Of a stretch of 64,000 bases of DNA, positions 41,126 through 49,134 are shown piece by piece. The stretch covers positions 1-64,000 of the forward strand of contig CABHOY010000026.1 in NCBI GenBank assembly GCA_902168105.1, written 5' to 3'. The DNA is from an uncultured Flavihumibacter sp. (lineage in GTDB: Bacteria; Bacteroidota; Bacteroidia; Chitinophagales; Chitinophagaceae). Position 1 is the first letter of the stretch; each line of letters starts with the position of its first letter. The notes beneath the pieces were generated by a model. That model saw only the letters and a list, made by a program, of their open reading frames with translations, did no database searches and was not told where the DNA came from. Made by a program: the position numbers and the translations under genes.

Positions 41126-41980
41126 ATGATCCGGAAAAGTCTGATCGTCTTTATAGTCATTTTTGCCGCATTCAATATTTATCTGAAAACCAGTCAGAAG
41201 CAGTTTGACGCATTTCAGTATCAGTATCAGCTGAATGTAATAAGAGCACAGAAATATATTTATGATCCGGAACATAATCCGTCATCAGTAATGGTGGGCA
41301 CATCACTCTCTGCTATGTTGCCTTTGCCTGATAGTATATACAATCTTTCCATGCCCGGCCTGAATATAGCTGATGGTATCGAAGTTGTTAAAGCTGTACC
41401 CCGGCTTCCCAGAACGGTATTCATTGAAACAAACTTTTTTTTCAGCGTTCCCAGTAAGCCATTTGCAGATCTGTTCAGCAATAGTGTTAATAATCAGATG
41501 AAGATATGGTTGCCCGGCATGAGAGATCAGAACCAGCCTGCGAATATCCTCATGAGTGCATTTAGGACCAATTCAAAAGTGGTTGAGAGACCTTCTCCGG
41601 AGAACGATGCAATACCTGCCCCGGCCTTGTTTGAAAAACTGTTGGAAAAGCAGAAGAACCGTTTTAAAGAAGCAGATACACTGGTCATTAACCGTGAAAT
41701 GGAAAAAGTGGCTGAATTTGTACAGCTGGTGACTGCCTCCGGAGGAAAGGTTTGCTTCTTTGAAATGCCTGTTGAAAATGTATTGGAATCACTACCGCTG
41801 ACGACTGTAGTCAGAGAGAAACTGCATTCCCGGTTCCAACACCTGGAGAATGTCTATTTCTTAGATCCACCTAAAGAACATAACTACCGGACAATGGACG
41901 GCATACATTTGAGCCATACTGGTCTTTGGGATTACAGTATATATTTCCGGGAAGAGATGACACGGCTGTTTGGAAAGTGA
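41126..41980 (+). CDS. SGNH-like periplasmic partner of the MBOAT protein
   Basis: A 284-residue protein with an N-terminal membrane anchor (about 5-22). GTS (Gly58-Thr59-Ser60, in VMVGTSLSAML) and the DGIH motif (Asp258, His261) give the SGNH catalytic set. In AlgI/AlgX- and Dlt-type systems such proteins accept the acyl group from the MBOAT protein and transfer it to the glycan. Six-base spacing to the MBOAT gene indicates one operon. Confidence 0.82.
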   Translation: MIRKSLIVFIVIFAAFNIYLKTSQKQFDAFQYQYQLNVIRAQKYIYDPEHNPSSVMVGTSLSAMLPLPDSIYNLSMPGLNIADGIEVVKAVPRLPRTVFIETNFFFSVPSKPFADLFSNSVNNQMKIWLPGMRDQNQPANILMSAFRTNSKVVERPSPENDAIPAPALFEKLLEKQKNRFKEADTLVINREMEKVAEFVQLVTASGGKVCFFEMPVENVLESLPLTTVVREKLHSRFQHLENVYFLDPPKEHNYRTMDGIHLSHTGLWDYSIYFREEMTRLFGK

Positions 41981-42038
41981 GTGTTGTATAGGGTGTTGAT
42001 GTTGTGGCAGGAGGCTTAATTCAGCATATTAAATATAT

Positions 42039-42070
42039 GAAAAGCCGTCTCAGGATTGAGGCGGCTTTTT
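42039..42070 (+). terminator. terminator of the MBOAT/SGNH unit
   Basis: Stem 42040-42051 with 42056-42067 (AAAGCCGTCTCA arm with one G-U pair), loop of four, then TTTTTG. Confidence 0.78.
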
Positions 42071-42210
42071 GATTTTACGGCATACAGGAACTGCAGGATG
42101 ACGGAAAGTCTGTAACTTAACAGTATAATGCCTCTATCATTTTCATTATGATATCTGCGGATGTTTGAATATTATTTCTTTAAGTAAACAAATTGCAACG
42201 CTTTAACACT

Positions 42211-42759
42211 ATGCCGGACAAATCAGATAAACTCTTATTGCTTGATCTTGATGAAACGTTGATACATGCTACCACTGAATCCCTGACGTTTGTTCCTGAT
42301 CTTCAATTTGATTCATATCATATTTATAAGCGTCCGGGACTTGAAAGGTTTCTTATAAATATATCCCAGCACTTTACATTGGGTGTTTGGAGTTCCGCAA
42401 GCAATGAATATGTGGGGGAGATCGTGAAAATGATAACACCGGATTCAATAGAGTGGTTCATGATATGGGGTAGAAACAGGTGCTCTTTAAAACGGGATTA
42501 TAATTTAGATACTTATTACTTTGAAAAGCGGTTAGATAAAGTTAAAAAGAAAGGTTTCAGGCTGGAGCAGATAATTATTGTCGATGATTCTCCGGAAAAA
42601 TCCAGGAGTAATTTTGGCAACGCTGTATACATTGAACCGTTTGAAGGAAATAGGAACGATAATGAATTGACATATTTGTATGATTATCTTTTAACGTTGA
42701 AGGGGGTAAACAATATACGGACAATTGAAAAGAGAGGGTGGAGGCACCGAATGGTTTAG
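42211..42759 (+). CDS. HAD-superfamily phosphatase of the NIF/FCP1 type
   Basis: A 182-residue phosphatase: nucleophile motif LLDLDETLIHA (Asp12, Asp14), then RPGLERFLI, LGVWSSAS (second Thr/Ser motif) and IIIVDDSPEKS (motif with paired aspartates). This is the NLI-interacting-factor/FCP1-SCP domain, best known for dephosphorylating the RNA polymerase II tail in eukaryotes; bacterial members have unknown protein or small-molecule substrates. Start at the ATG 42211, not the TTG at 42193. Confidence 0.85.
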   Translation: MPDKSDKLLLLDLDETLIHATTESLTFVPDLQFDSYHIYKRPGLERFLINISQHFTLGVWSSASNEYVGEIVKMITPDSIEWFMIWGRNRCSLKRDYNLDTYYFEKRLDKVKKKGFRLEQIIIVDDSPEKSRSNFGNAVYIEPFEGNRNDNELTYLYDYLLTLKGVNNIRTIEKRGWRHRMV

Positions 42760-42789
42760 GGCGTTCACCACACATTAGCGTAGCCTTTT

Positions 42790-43230
42790 TTATTTACTGA
42801 CTTCACATTTTTCCTGCCAGTTAAAATGTCCTGTTCTCTTTGCGATCAGCCAACGGTTATTCTCGCGGATGAAATCGTCCTCATAAATTGCCCCAATGGT
42901 AGTTTTCATCTTTTTGCCGTTTTCATTACCGATCAACGTAATCTGGCAATAAGAGGTTCCGGTCGCACTATCACCATTTATAGTTACTGTTTGCTGGCCA
43001 TTCAAATGGTAAATGGTTTCGAAGTTCTTTAGAAAATCGCTAAACGCTTCTTCCATTTCTTTCCGTCCTTTTAATTTTAGGATGGGCATACCTCCGGCAA
43101 AAGTTTCTGATATTCCATCTTCAGTAAATAACTGCACCTGGGAGTGTATATCCCTCTTGTCCGCCAGGATGGAAACGGTATTAACCAGTTCCTTGAGGGA
43201 GGTGCTATCAGCGAATGTTGTAATGTTCAT
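42790..43230 (-). CDS. nuclear transport factor 2-like (SnoaL-type) protein
   Basis: A 146-residue alpha+beta-barrel protein with IHSQVQLFTEDGISETFAGG and GDSATGTSYCQITLIG, the pattern of SnoaL/NTF2-like proteins that bind or act on small polyketide- or steroid-like molecules. It lies 101 bases from the MDR oxidoreductase gene in the same direction and may be the end of that unit. Confidence 0.75.
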   Translation of the reverse strand: MNITTFADSTSLKELVNTVSILADKRDIHSQVQLFTEDGISETFAGGMPILKLKGRKEMEEAFSDFLKNFETIYHLNGQQTVTINGDSATGTSYCQITLIGNENGKKMKTTIGAIYEDDFIRENNRWLIAKRTGHFNWQEKCEVSK

Positions 43231-43261
43231 GTATGTGTGTTGTTGGAGATCGAAGTGATAG

Positions 43262-43299
43262 TTGAAATAGGGATGTCAATCGGGACAACCCTATTTCAA
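43262..43299. terminator. hairpin between the MDR and SnoaL-like genes
   Basis: Stem 43262-43272 with 43289-43299 (TTGAAATAGGG arm) plus an inner TGTC/GACA stem; TTTT follows on the plus strand only, so termination of the minus-strand transcript is uncertain. Confidence 0.4.
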
Positions 43300-43331
43300 T
43301 TTTGTAGTTATCGTACTTGCGGTTTAGTACC

Positions 43332-44366
43332 TCATGCGACGGTGAGTACGATCTTACCCTGGATGTGTCCATGGGCTGCCCGTTCGTGTGCTTTTCGTGC
43401 ATCAGCAAGCGGAAACGTACTGTCGATAGCAACACGTACTGCTCCTGTATCGAGTAAGCGTCCCAATTCTGCGAGCTGTGGGCCATTGGAGCGGACCTGG
43501 GTCATTGATACGGTGATGCCGCGTTCTTTAGCCTCTTCAGCGTCGGAGAATCCTAAGAAAACAGGAAACAAAGCACCGCCACGTTTGAGCGTGCGTAAGA
43601 ACCGCCCGGTAGTCGGACCTCCCAGTGTATCAACTACGAGATCAACATCATGTGCGACGTCTTCGGGAGCGTTCTTTTTGTAATCTATGAATTCATCAGC
43701 GCCGAGCTCACGGAGGAAATGTTCATGTGTACCAGATGCCACGGCAATAACATGTGCTCCTTTCAATTTTGCCAATTGAACGGCAAGGTGTCCTACGCCG
43801 CCTGCAGCTCCGTTCACGAGCACCGTCTTGTCCTTAAGTGGTACAGGGCGATGCATTTCCGGCTGAAGTGGATTCTGTACGTTATGTCCCAGCTCGATCA
43901 GGTACTGCCATGCGGTAAGACCCGCCATTGGTGCAGCCGCAGCGTGTATATGGTCGATGCCAGCCGGTTTATGTGCGAGATCCGACGCTGGCGCAGCTAC
44001 ATACTCTGCGTAAGCAGCACTATCTCCAACGCTTGGAAAGCGGACCATACCGAAAACTTCATCGCCGGCTGAGAAGTTCTTTACATCTATGCCTACTGCC
44101 TCAACGACGCCAGATATATCTGTGCCCAGAATGATAGGAAAAGGTATTGTGGGCCTCCATTCAGGAGGAAGCGTCTTATATCCGTCGCGCAGATACCAGT
44201 CGGGAGGATTGATGCCGACAGCATGAACGCGAACAAGTACCTCATCAGGCTTTAACATTGGAAGTGGCGCGTCCTCGTACCGCAGTACTTCAGGGCCACC
44301 GTATTCGTGCAATCGGATCGCTTTCATCACGCGTGTATTTTCAATATTCGTTATTTTGTTTTCCAT
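43332..44366 (-). CDS. MDR-family NADP-dependent oxidoreductase (quinone oxidoreductase/zinc-less alcohol dehydrogenase type)
   Basis: A 344-residue medium-chain dehydrogenase: GroES-like N-terminus (RLHEYGGPEVLRYEDAPLP, VRVHAVGINPPDWYLRDG) and Rossmann domain with GAAGGVGHLAVQLAKLKGAHVIA. The zinc ligands of alcohol dehydrogenases are absent, so it belongs to the quinone oxidoreductase-like branch. Two possible starts: 44366 (MENKITNI) or 44327 (MKAIRLHEYGG, which matches most relatives). The AraC gene upstream is in the same direction. Confidence 0.88.
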   Translation of the reverse strand: MENKITNIENTRVMKAIRLHEYGGPEVLRYEDAPLPMLKPDEVLVRVHAVGINPPDWYLRDGYKTLPPEWRPTIPFPIILGTDISGVVEAVGIDVKNFSAGDEVFGMVRFPSVGDSAAYAEYVAAPASDLAHKPAGIDHIHAAAAPMAGLTAWQYLIELGHNVQNPLQPEMHRPVPLKDKTVLVNGAAGGVGHLAVQLAKLKGAHVIAVASGTHEHFLRELGADEFIDYKKNAPEDVAHDVDLVVDTLGGPTTGRFLRTLKRGGALFPVFLGFSDAEEAKERGITVSMTQVRSNGPQLAELGRLLDTGAVRVAIDSTFPLADARKAHERAAHGHIQGKIVLTVA

Positions 44367-44545
44367 TTTATTGCTTTTTGTTTTGTGATTGTTAAAACAG
44401 CAGGTGATTTATTCTGATAATAGAAAGAATTGGTTCTACAGGCACACAGCTCCGCCACAGGGCCTGCGTTAGCTGCCCTACGTAAAATTTGTCTCAATAA
44501 ATACAATCAGATCTGCGTTGCTGAGATGGGGATGGTGTACGCCAG

Positions 44546-45448
44546 TTAATTAAAGGACTTTCTAAATACGTTGGGTGAAAGATTCGTATGGCGCTTAAAT
44601 AGCTTATTAAAAGACTGTGGATGTTCAAATCCCAGCTGATAAGCGACTTCTGAAATATGGAGCTGGGTGGTGCTTAAAATTACTTTGGCCTGTTCAATTA
44701 ACCGGTCATGAATATGCTGCTGGGCAATTTGACCTGTCAATGATCTGAGCATATCATTCAGGTATCTTGGTGAAACGTTGAGATGTGTGGCTACTTCCAG
44801 CACCGTCGGAATACTGCTCTGTTGATCAGCAAAACGGTCTGCCAGGTAGGTGTTCATCTGACTGATGATATCCTGATTAACTGCCTTACGGGTAAGGAAT
44901 TGCCGGTTGTAAAAACGGTTACTGTAATTGAGCAGTAATTCGATCTGAGAAACCAGTACATCCTGGCTAAAGGCATCAATATTATTATCTAACTCGGCAG
45001 CAATATTTTCAAACAAGCCAGCTATTACTTTTTTCTCTTTGTCTGAAAGGAACAAAGCTTCGTTCACCGCATAGTTGAAGAAACCATATTGCTGAATGTG
45101 TTTTCCCAATTGATAATTCCGGACGAGGTCCGCGTGAAAGAACAAGTTATATCCCTGATAACAGTCTTTATCTGTGGTAGTTGTTATCAGTTGATTTGGC
45201 GCTAAAAAGGCAAGGCTGCCCCCTGCAAAATCATAATAGCTTTGTCCATATTTTACCTGTCCTTTAAAATCCTTCTTAAAAGAGATCTTATAAAAATCAA
45301 TCAGCAACTTATGTCCACCGGTTTCAGGAATGGTGCGATTTACATCATAGTTCACCAATGCCACTAAAGGATGCAGTGGTTCTGGCATATTCATATCCCG
45401 CATAAACTCAGGGATGCTTTTATATATGGTGGGTTGTATCGCTTTCAT
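44546..45448 (-). CDS. AraC-family transcriptional regulator
   Basis: A 300-residue regulator with C-terminal HTH units (LNVSPRYLNDMLRSLTGQIA, ISEVAYQLGFEHPQSFNKLF). The frame continues to 45511, but MKAIQPTIYKSI at 45448 is the better start. The sensor half shares YGFFNYAVNEAL and RFYNRQFLTRK with the AraC at 6643. Its downstream neighbour is the MDR oxidoreductase, so this is the third AraC/oxidoreductase pair. Confidence 0.88.
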   Translation of the reverse strand: MKAIQPTIYKSIPEFMRDMNMPEPLHPLVALVNYDVNRTIPETGGHKLLIDFYKISFKKDFKGQVKYGQSYYDFAGGSLAFLAPNQLITTTTDKDCYQGYNLFFHADLVRNYQLGKHIQQYGFFNYAVNEALFLSDKEKKVIAGLFENIAAELDNNIDAFSQDVLVSQIELLLNYSNRFYNRQFLTRKAVNQDIISQMNTYLADRFADQQSSIPTVLEVATHLNVSPRYLNDMLRSLTGQIAQQHIHDRLIEQAKVILSTTQLHISEVAYQLGFEHPQSFNKLFKRHTNLSPNVFRKSFN

Positions 45449-45705
45449 GACTTTGACTATGTTATAAGTGATCCTGTGTACGTGGCAGTTTCTTCCGCAT
45501 TCACATAGCAAAGGTCAGTAAAAAGGGGGAGTAAAAGTTAGCCTGGATTGTAAAAAATGTAGTCTGAATTACCAGGAGGGAAATTCTGAATTGGATCTTT
45601 GGAAAGCATATCGTTCCACTGCAAATAAAAAGGGGAAAACTCAAAAGTAAAATTAGGCGTTGAGAATTGTTTAAATGACTACCTGGCTCCATTAGGTACC
45701 CGAAT

Positions 45706-45745
45706 AAAAAGAGGGTGTATCGTACTTTTGATACACCCTCTTTTT
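45706..45745. terminator. bidirectional terminator
   Basis: Perfect 16-base stem (45706-45721 with 45730-45745) with AAAAA/TTTTT at the base on both strands, downstream of the 45778 gene on the minus strand. Confidence 0.85.
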
Positions 45746-45777
45746 GTCGAGATGACAATGTAGTTACTATTATAGTA

Positions 45778-45969
45778 TTATCTTGGTCTTAATAATTCGA
45801 TCGGCACAGGATGCTCCTTTAAGCTGCGTTTGGCTTGTTCTATTTTTTTGTTGAGAAAGCTACTTCTACGTAAATCTTCTTCTGAAAAGCTTAGCCTTCC
45901 AATTACTGGTTTCTGTCTTTCTTTAAAGATTTTATTAGTATCTAGTGACATATTTTTCTTTCTTTTCAT
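45778..45969 (-). CDS. small protein of unknown function paired with DUF6934
   Basis: A 63-residue basic protein with no signal or membrane segment. It starts eight bases after the DUF6934 stop and is followed by a strong terminator, so the two genes form a compact unit. The first ATG (45969) gives MKRKKNMSLD; the ATG six codons later is also possible (MSLDTNKIFKERQKP). The Lys/Arg-rich end-to-end pattern and compact pairing recall toxin-antitoxin modules, but nothing proves it. Confidence 0.55.
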   Translation of the reverse strand: MKRKKNMSLDTNKIFKERQKPVIGRLSFSEEDLRRSSFLNKKIEQAKRSLKEHPVPIELLRPR

Positions 45970-45976
45970 TTCAAAT

Positions 45977-46486
45977 TTATGATTTTTTTCTTGTAACCAA
46001 AAACTCGGTGTAGTTTACACCTTGCTGAAGGTTTTCCCAACCAGTAGAAGTTAATCCTAATATATCAAAGACGCTTTCAATTTCTTTGATATTAGCATTG
46101 AGACCCATTTGATATAATCTTGTTCTAGCTGGTGTACTTCCTTTTGCATAGATAGCGACAGTGCCATAATGATTTATAACGTCTAATACTGTACTTGCTA
46201 CCGTAGCCAGAACCTTGTCCCGATCGGCGTTATTTGAAATTGTTAGATCACCAACAGTCCTCAAAGTATTATCCCAATCACCGAAACCTAAGTTGAGAAT
46301 AGGAGTTCCATCTGGCAATTTCCCTATTTCATGGTATTCGACAACTTTCTTGATTTTCCCATTCGGGCCATAACTTTCAAATTCGAAGTTGGCGTGGCTT
46401 TTATTAGTCTTAAAAGAATACTTCTCTTTGTTCATAACGCTAACGAAAGTATGTTTAAAGTAGTAAGTACTTTTGTTCATCTTCAT
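45977..46486 (-). CDS. DUF6934-family protein
   Basis: A 169-residue protein. The stretch KYSFKTNKSHANFEFESYGPNG, then LNLGFGDWDNTLRTVGDLTISNNADR, YAKGSTPARTRLYQMGLNANI matches my memory of DUF6934, a family found almost only in Bacteroidota, often in two-gene units. Function unknown. By eye the gene is more AT-rich than its neighbours, and it lies 194 bases from a tRNA gene, which is a frequent setting for acquired cassettes. Start 46486 or 46480 (MNKSTYYFK). Confidence 0.7.
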   Translation of the reverse strand: MKMNKSTYYFKHTFVSVMNKEKYSFKTNKSHANFEFESYGPNGKIKKVVEYHEIGKLPDGTPILNLGFGDWDNTLRTVGDLTISNNADRDKVLATVASTVLDVINHYGTVAIYAKGSTPARTRLYQMGLNANIKEIESVFDILGLTSTGWENLQQGVNYTEFLVTRKKS

Positions 46487-46680
46487 TCATTTTTATATCA
46501 CTACGGGCATTGCAGGAAAGTGAAATTGGAGAAGTGCTAACAGGTTTGATATGTTCTTTACGGAATGGAGGAATCTTATATGCAGCGAAGTTAAAAGTGG
46601 ATTTCAGGAACCGGATAATAGGGGCTGATAAGAGAAAAATTTGGTTGTTTTTTGAAACGTTATTAATTTATAAAACATTT

Positions 46681-46754
46681 CGGGATGTAGCGCAGCCCGG
46701 TAGCGCGCTTCGTTCGGGACGAAGAGGCCGCAAGTTCGAATCTTGTCATCCCGA
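46681..46754 (+). tRNA. tRNA-Pro (anticodon CGG)
   Basis: Cloverleaf: acceptor CGGGATG (46681-46687) with CATCCCG (46747-46753), anticodon stem CTTCG/CGAAG around loop TTCGGGA with anticodon CGG at 46715-46717, T arm with TTCGAAT, discriminator A754. CCA is not encoded. A terminator-like hairpin follows at 46820. Confidence 0.92.
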
Positions 46755-46819
46755 CTTTATATGATTTTGTCAATATTGAGGGAACAAACCCGACACTATT
46801 CATTTTTATCTAACGTCAG

Positions 46820-46857
46820 AAAGGAACAGATCATCTAAATGACCTGTTCCTTTTTTT
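46820..46857. terminator. bidirectional terminator between tRNA and PfpI gene
   Basis: Stem 46820-46834 with 46839-46853, one mismatch, loop of four, then TTTTTTT on the plus strand; AAAGG start gives T residues on the minus strand as well. Confidence 0.75.
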
Positions 46858-46886
46858 ATTGGACAGATGTAATTAAACGAATCTGC

Positions 46887-47696
46887 TTACTTACTGATCA
46901 ACCAGTTTTCTACCGCCCTCGAGAATTCAGCCACATCTATGGGATGCCTGCTGGTTATAAGGTTTCCGTCTGTTACGACGGGTTGGTCCAATACGGTGCC
47001 TCCAGCATTCTTCAAATCTACCTGTATATTCCAATAGCCTGTCAGCTTTTTCCCTTTTAAAATATCAGCAGACGCTAATACAACCGGTGCGTGACAAATA
47101 GCGGCAATCAGTTTTCCCGACTTATTAAAATCCTGAATAAACTTTATCACATCTTTATCGTAGCGCAGGTTATCAGGGTTCCATGCTCCGCCCGGTATAA
47201 ACACTGCATTATAATCGTTTACTTTGATCTGGTCTGCGGTACGATCAAATTTTATCCAGCCAACGGGTTGCAGATATTGAATCGCCATGATATGTGTTTT
47301 GGCCATTTCGGGAAACATCAGGCCGTACCGCTCTGGTGCAGGATTGTATTTTGGCGCTACAATATCTACTTTGGCGCCGAGCTGTTTAAAATACCACACA
47401 GGCCCGAGTAATTCAATTTCCTCAAAACCATCAGCGGCCAGTACTGCGATCCTTTTATCCTTTAATACCGTCGGATCCGTTACAGGCGTAAAGAAGAAAG
47501 CTCTCAATGCCTCGTTTCCAGGTGCATTCAGGAGTTGGGATACGGGCATATTCACAACTGCTGCGGGAGACGAGAGTTGATTCAATACCGAAAGTTCATG
47601 ACTGTTCATTTCTGTCGTTTTAACCTGTGCCGTTGTATGCAGTACAGTGAAAATACTTGCTATACCGGCCAGCATGGATTGATTAAGAAAATTCAT
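46887..47696 (-). CDS. DJ-1/PfpI-family protein (exported)
   Basis: A 269-residue protein with an N-terminal signal-like segment (about 1-24, ending TTAQ), then a spacer, and from about residue 80 a DJ-1/PfpI domain: IAVLAADGFEEIELLGP (with the conserved Glu), VFIPGGAWNPD and the nucleophile elbow AAICHAPVVLAS. The closest described activities are protease-like, glyoxalase or deglycase. Export is unusual for the family. Last gene of the minus-strand cluster that starts with the cupin at 49716. Confidence 0.82.
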   Translation of the reverse strand: MNFLNQSMLAGIASIFTVLHTTAQVKTTEMNSHELSVLNQLSSPAAVVNMPVSQLLNAPGNEALRAFFFTPVTDPTVLKDKRIAVLAADGFEEIELLGPVWYFKQLGAKVDIVAPKYNPAPERYGLMFPEMAKTHIMAIQYLQPVGWIKFDRTADQIKVNDYNAVFIPGGAWNPDNLRYDKDVIKFIQDFNKSGKLIAAICHAPVVLASADILKGKKLTGYWNIQVDLKNAGGTVLDQPVVTDGNLITSRHPIDVAEFSRAVENWLISK

Positions 47697-47714
47697 TTCA
47701 CCAAATTTTAATTG

Positions 47715-48449
47715 TTACATATACTTACCATTACCCAATGGGGCAAATCTTATCAGCCTGTGAAGTCCGGCCTGGAAGGGTTGTTTCTTAATGCTGCTGT
47801 TCAAATAGTCTATCACAGGCTGAATAGGAGGGAAATTCAGGTGATACCGGAAGGCATCTTCATTCCTGAATTTTTCATATGTTACAAACCGCGTGCTGTC
47901 TTCTTCAAGTTGTGAAAGCTGGTAATTAATAACACCTGGTTCACTTCTGAATTGTGGCATGGCTGTATGGTACAACTCTTTAAACCGGCCCGCAGTCCCG
48001 GCTCTGCTATCCACAAATAGCATAATAGTAATGGGGGTATCATTCTTCATTGGTTCTCTTCGCCATTCTTCTTTTGAAAGCGGTTCCAGATCATTTACGT
48101 AGATTGTTTTTACAGGCTGTGCCAGGTCCGTTTTAGATAATGTGCTTACCCGTTTGAATATTACATCACTTCTGATTTCCTCCAACACCTGTCTACTGGT
48201 CCATCTTTCAATGAGCCACATAACGGAAGGGCTTTCGTCTTCATAATAAGCTTCAGCCATAATGTTATTTTTATTGGCAACAGCCTGTTCCACATACTCA
48301 CCAAGTAACGTATGAAATGCTTTACCCTGGTCTTTTTTTACTTCAAACCGCGTTAATACAACTACTTTCTCCATGTTATCTGTTTTTTGTGCCTTCACAT
48401 AAATGCTACCCAGTAGCACACACATTGCGAGCATTAAATTTCTTTTCAT
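47715..48449 (-). CDS. secreted tandem antibiotic biosynthesis monooxygenase (ABM) protein
   Basis: A 244-residue protein with a signal peptide (about 1-20, VKAQ). Two ABM-type ferredoxin-like domains follow: VVVLTRFEVKKDQGKAFHTLL and EAYYEDESPSVMWLIERW in the first, ITIMLFVDSRAGTAGRFKELY and INYQLSQLEEDSTRFVTYEKF in the second. ABM domains oxidise quinols and similar aromatics. The PfpI gene follows 18 bases later. Its upstream neighbour is an alpha/beta-hydrolase gene tail. Confidence 0.8.
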   Translation of the reverse strand: MKRNLMLAMCVLLGSIYVKAQKTDNMEKVVVLTRFEVKKDQGKAFHTLLGEYVEQAVANKNNIMAEAYYEDESPSVMWLIERWTSRQVLEEIRSDVIFKRVSTLSKTDLAQPVKTIYVNDLEPLSKEEWRREPMKNDTPITIMLFVDSRAGTAGRFKELYHTAMPQFRSEPGVINYQLSQLEEDSTRFVTYEKFRNEDAFRYHLNFPPIQPVIDYLNSSIKKQPFQAGLHRLIRFAPLGNGKYM

Positions 48450-48461
48450 GGTAAAACGTAT

Positions 48462-48575
48462 TTATTGTGCTGCCTTGATTAATAAGGCTGAAACGGTATG
48501 TGGTTCTGCCAGGAAGTGCGAATGACCTGTATTCACCGTGTATACGGTTTTTTCATGCAGGAGGTTTAAAATTTT
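48462..48575 (-). pseudogene. C-terminal relic of an alpha/beta hydrolase
   Basis: A minus-strand frame ending at TAA 48462-48464 encodes HEKTVYTVNTGHSHFLAEPHT-like sequence: the catalytic histidine in TGHSHFL and the final helix are the hallmark tail of alpha/beta-hydrolases of the salicylate-esterase type. Only about 35 codons remain and they overlap the end of the carboxymuconolactone decarboxylase gene in another frame, so the gene body was lost by deletion. Confidence 0.45.
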
Positions 48576-49131
48576 GAGGTGCCGGCATATCAAATCCGTT
48601 TAAAATAACTGCTATAAAACTGTAGCCTCCGATAAGAAAGAAGAGTTCTGCTACCGCATCCTGCCCAAGCAGGTCAATCGCCCGCTTATAAGTTGAATCA
48701 GGCACAATATGCCCGGCAACAAGAACATGGGCGATAGTATGAGCAATGGCTTCCTGTTCGGTTAAGCCATAAGGATGACAGCCCGCTGCAAGCGACGCGA
48801 TGATATCGGGCGACATACCAAATGCTTCGGACATAATCTCGTGCGCATACAATTCGAAGCGTGCTCCGAAGTGCGCTGCAACCGTTAGTATAGCCACCTC
48901 GCGGATTCTTTTATTAAGCGTGGCGTGCATATCGAGTGTTCTGAGAAAACTCAATGCCGGAATGCCGAACCGGGGGTAGTGTAACATAGCCGGGAAAGGC
49001 CCCAGCAATGCCCCTTGCGCATCCATCATTGTTACCTGGCTTTGACTTCGGCTAACAAGACTGGCGATCTCTTCATGTACTGAACGGACTTCGTTACCAA
49101 GCGTAGATGGTGGCAATGGTTGTATACGCAT
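48553..49131 (-). CDS. carboxymuconolactone decarboxylase-family protein
   Basis: A 192-residue AhpD-like helical protein: LNKRIREVAILTVAAHFGARFELYAHEIMSEAFGM is the family core. The CxxC pair of peroxidase members is absent, so it resembles the decarboxylase-type members. It starts three bases after the cupin stop, and its own stop overlaps a hydrolase gene tail in another frame, so its C-terminus may have been reshaped by that deletion. Confidence 0.85.
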   Translation of the reverse strand: MRIQPLPPSTLGNEVRSVHEEIASLVSRSQSQVTMMDAQGALLGPFPAMLHYPRFGIPALSFLRTLDMHATLNKRIREVAILTVAAHFGARFELYAHEIMSEAFGMSPDIIASLAAGCHPYGLTEQEAIAHTIAHVLVAGHIVPDSTYKRAIDLLGQDAVAELFFLIGGYSFIAVILNGFDMPAPQNFKPPA

Positions 49132-49134
49132 GGT

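Noticed and set aside
45501..45758. minus-strand open frame of 85 codons with hydrophobic stretches
   Set aside because: It runs through the strong terminator at 45706-45745 and has no start context or family match.
46510..46764. plus-strand open frame of 84 codons
   Set aside because: It contains the complete tRNA-Pro gene; translation there is a coincidence.
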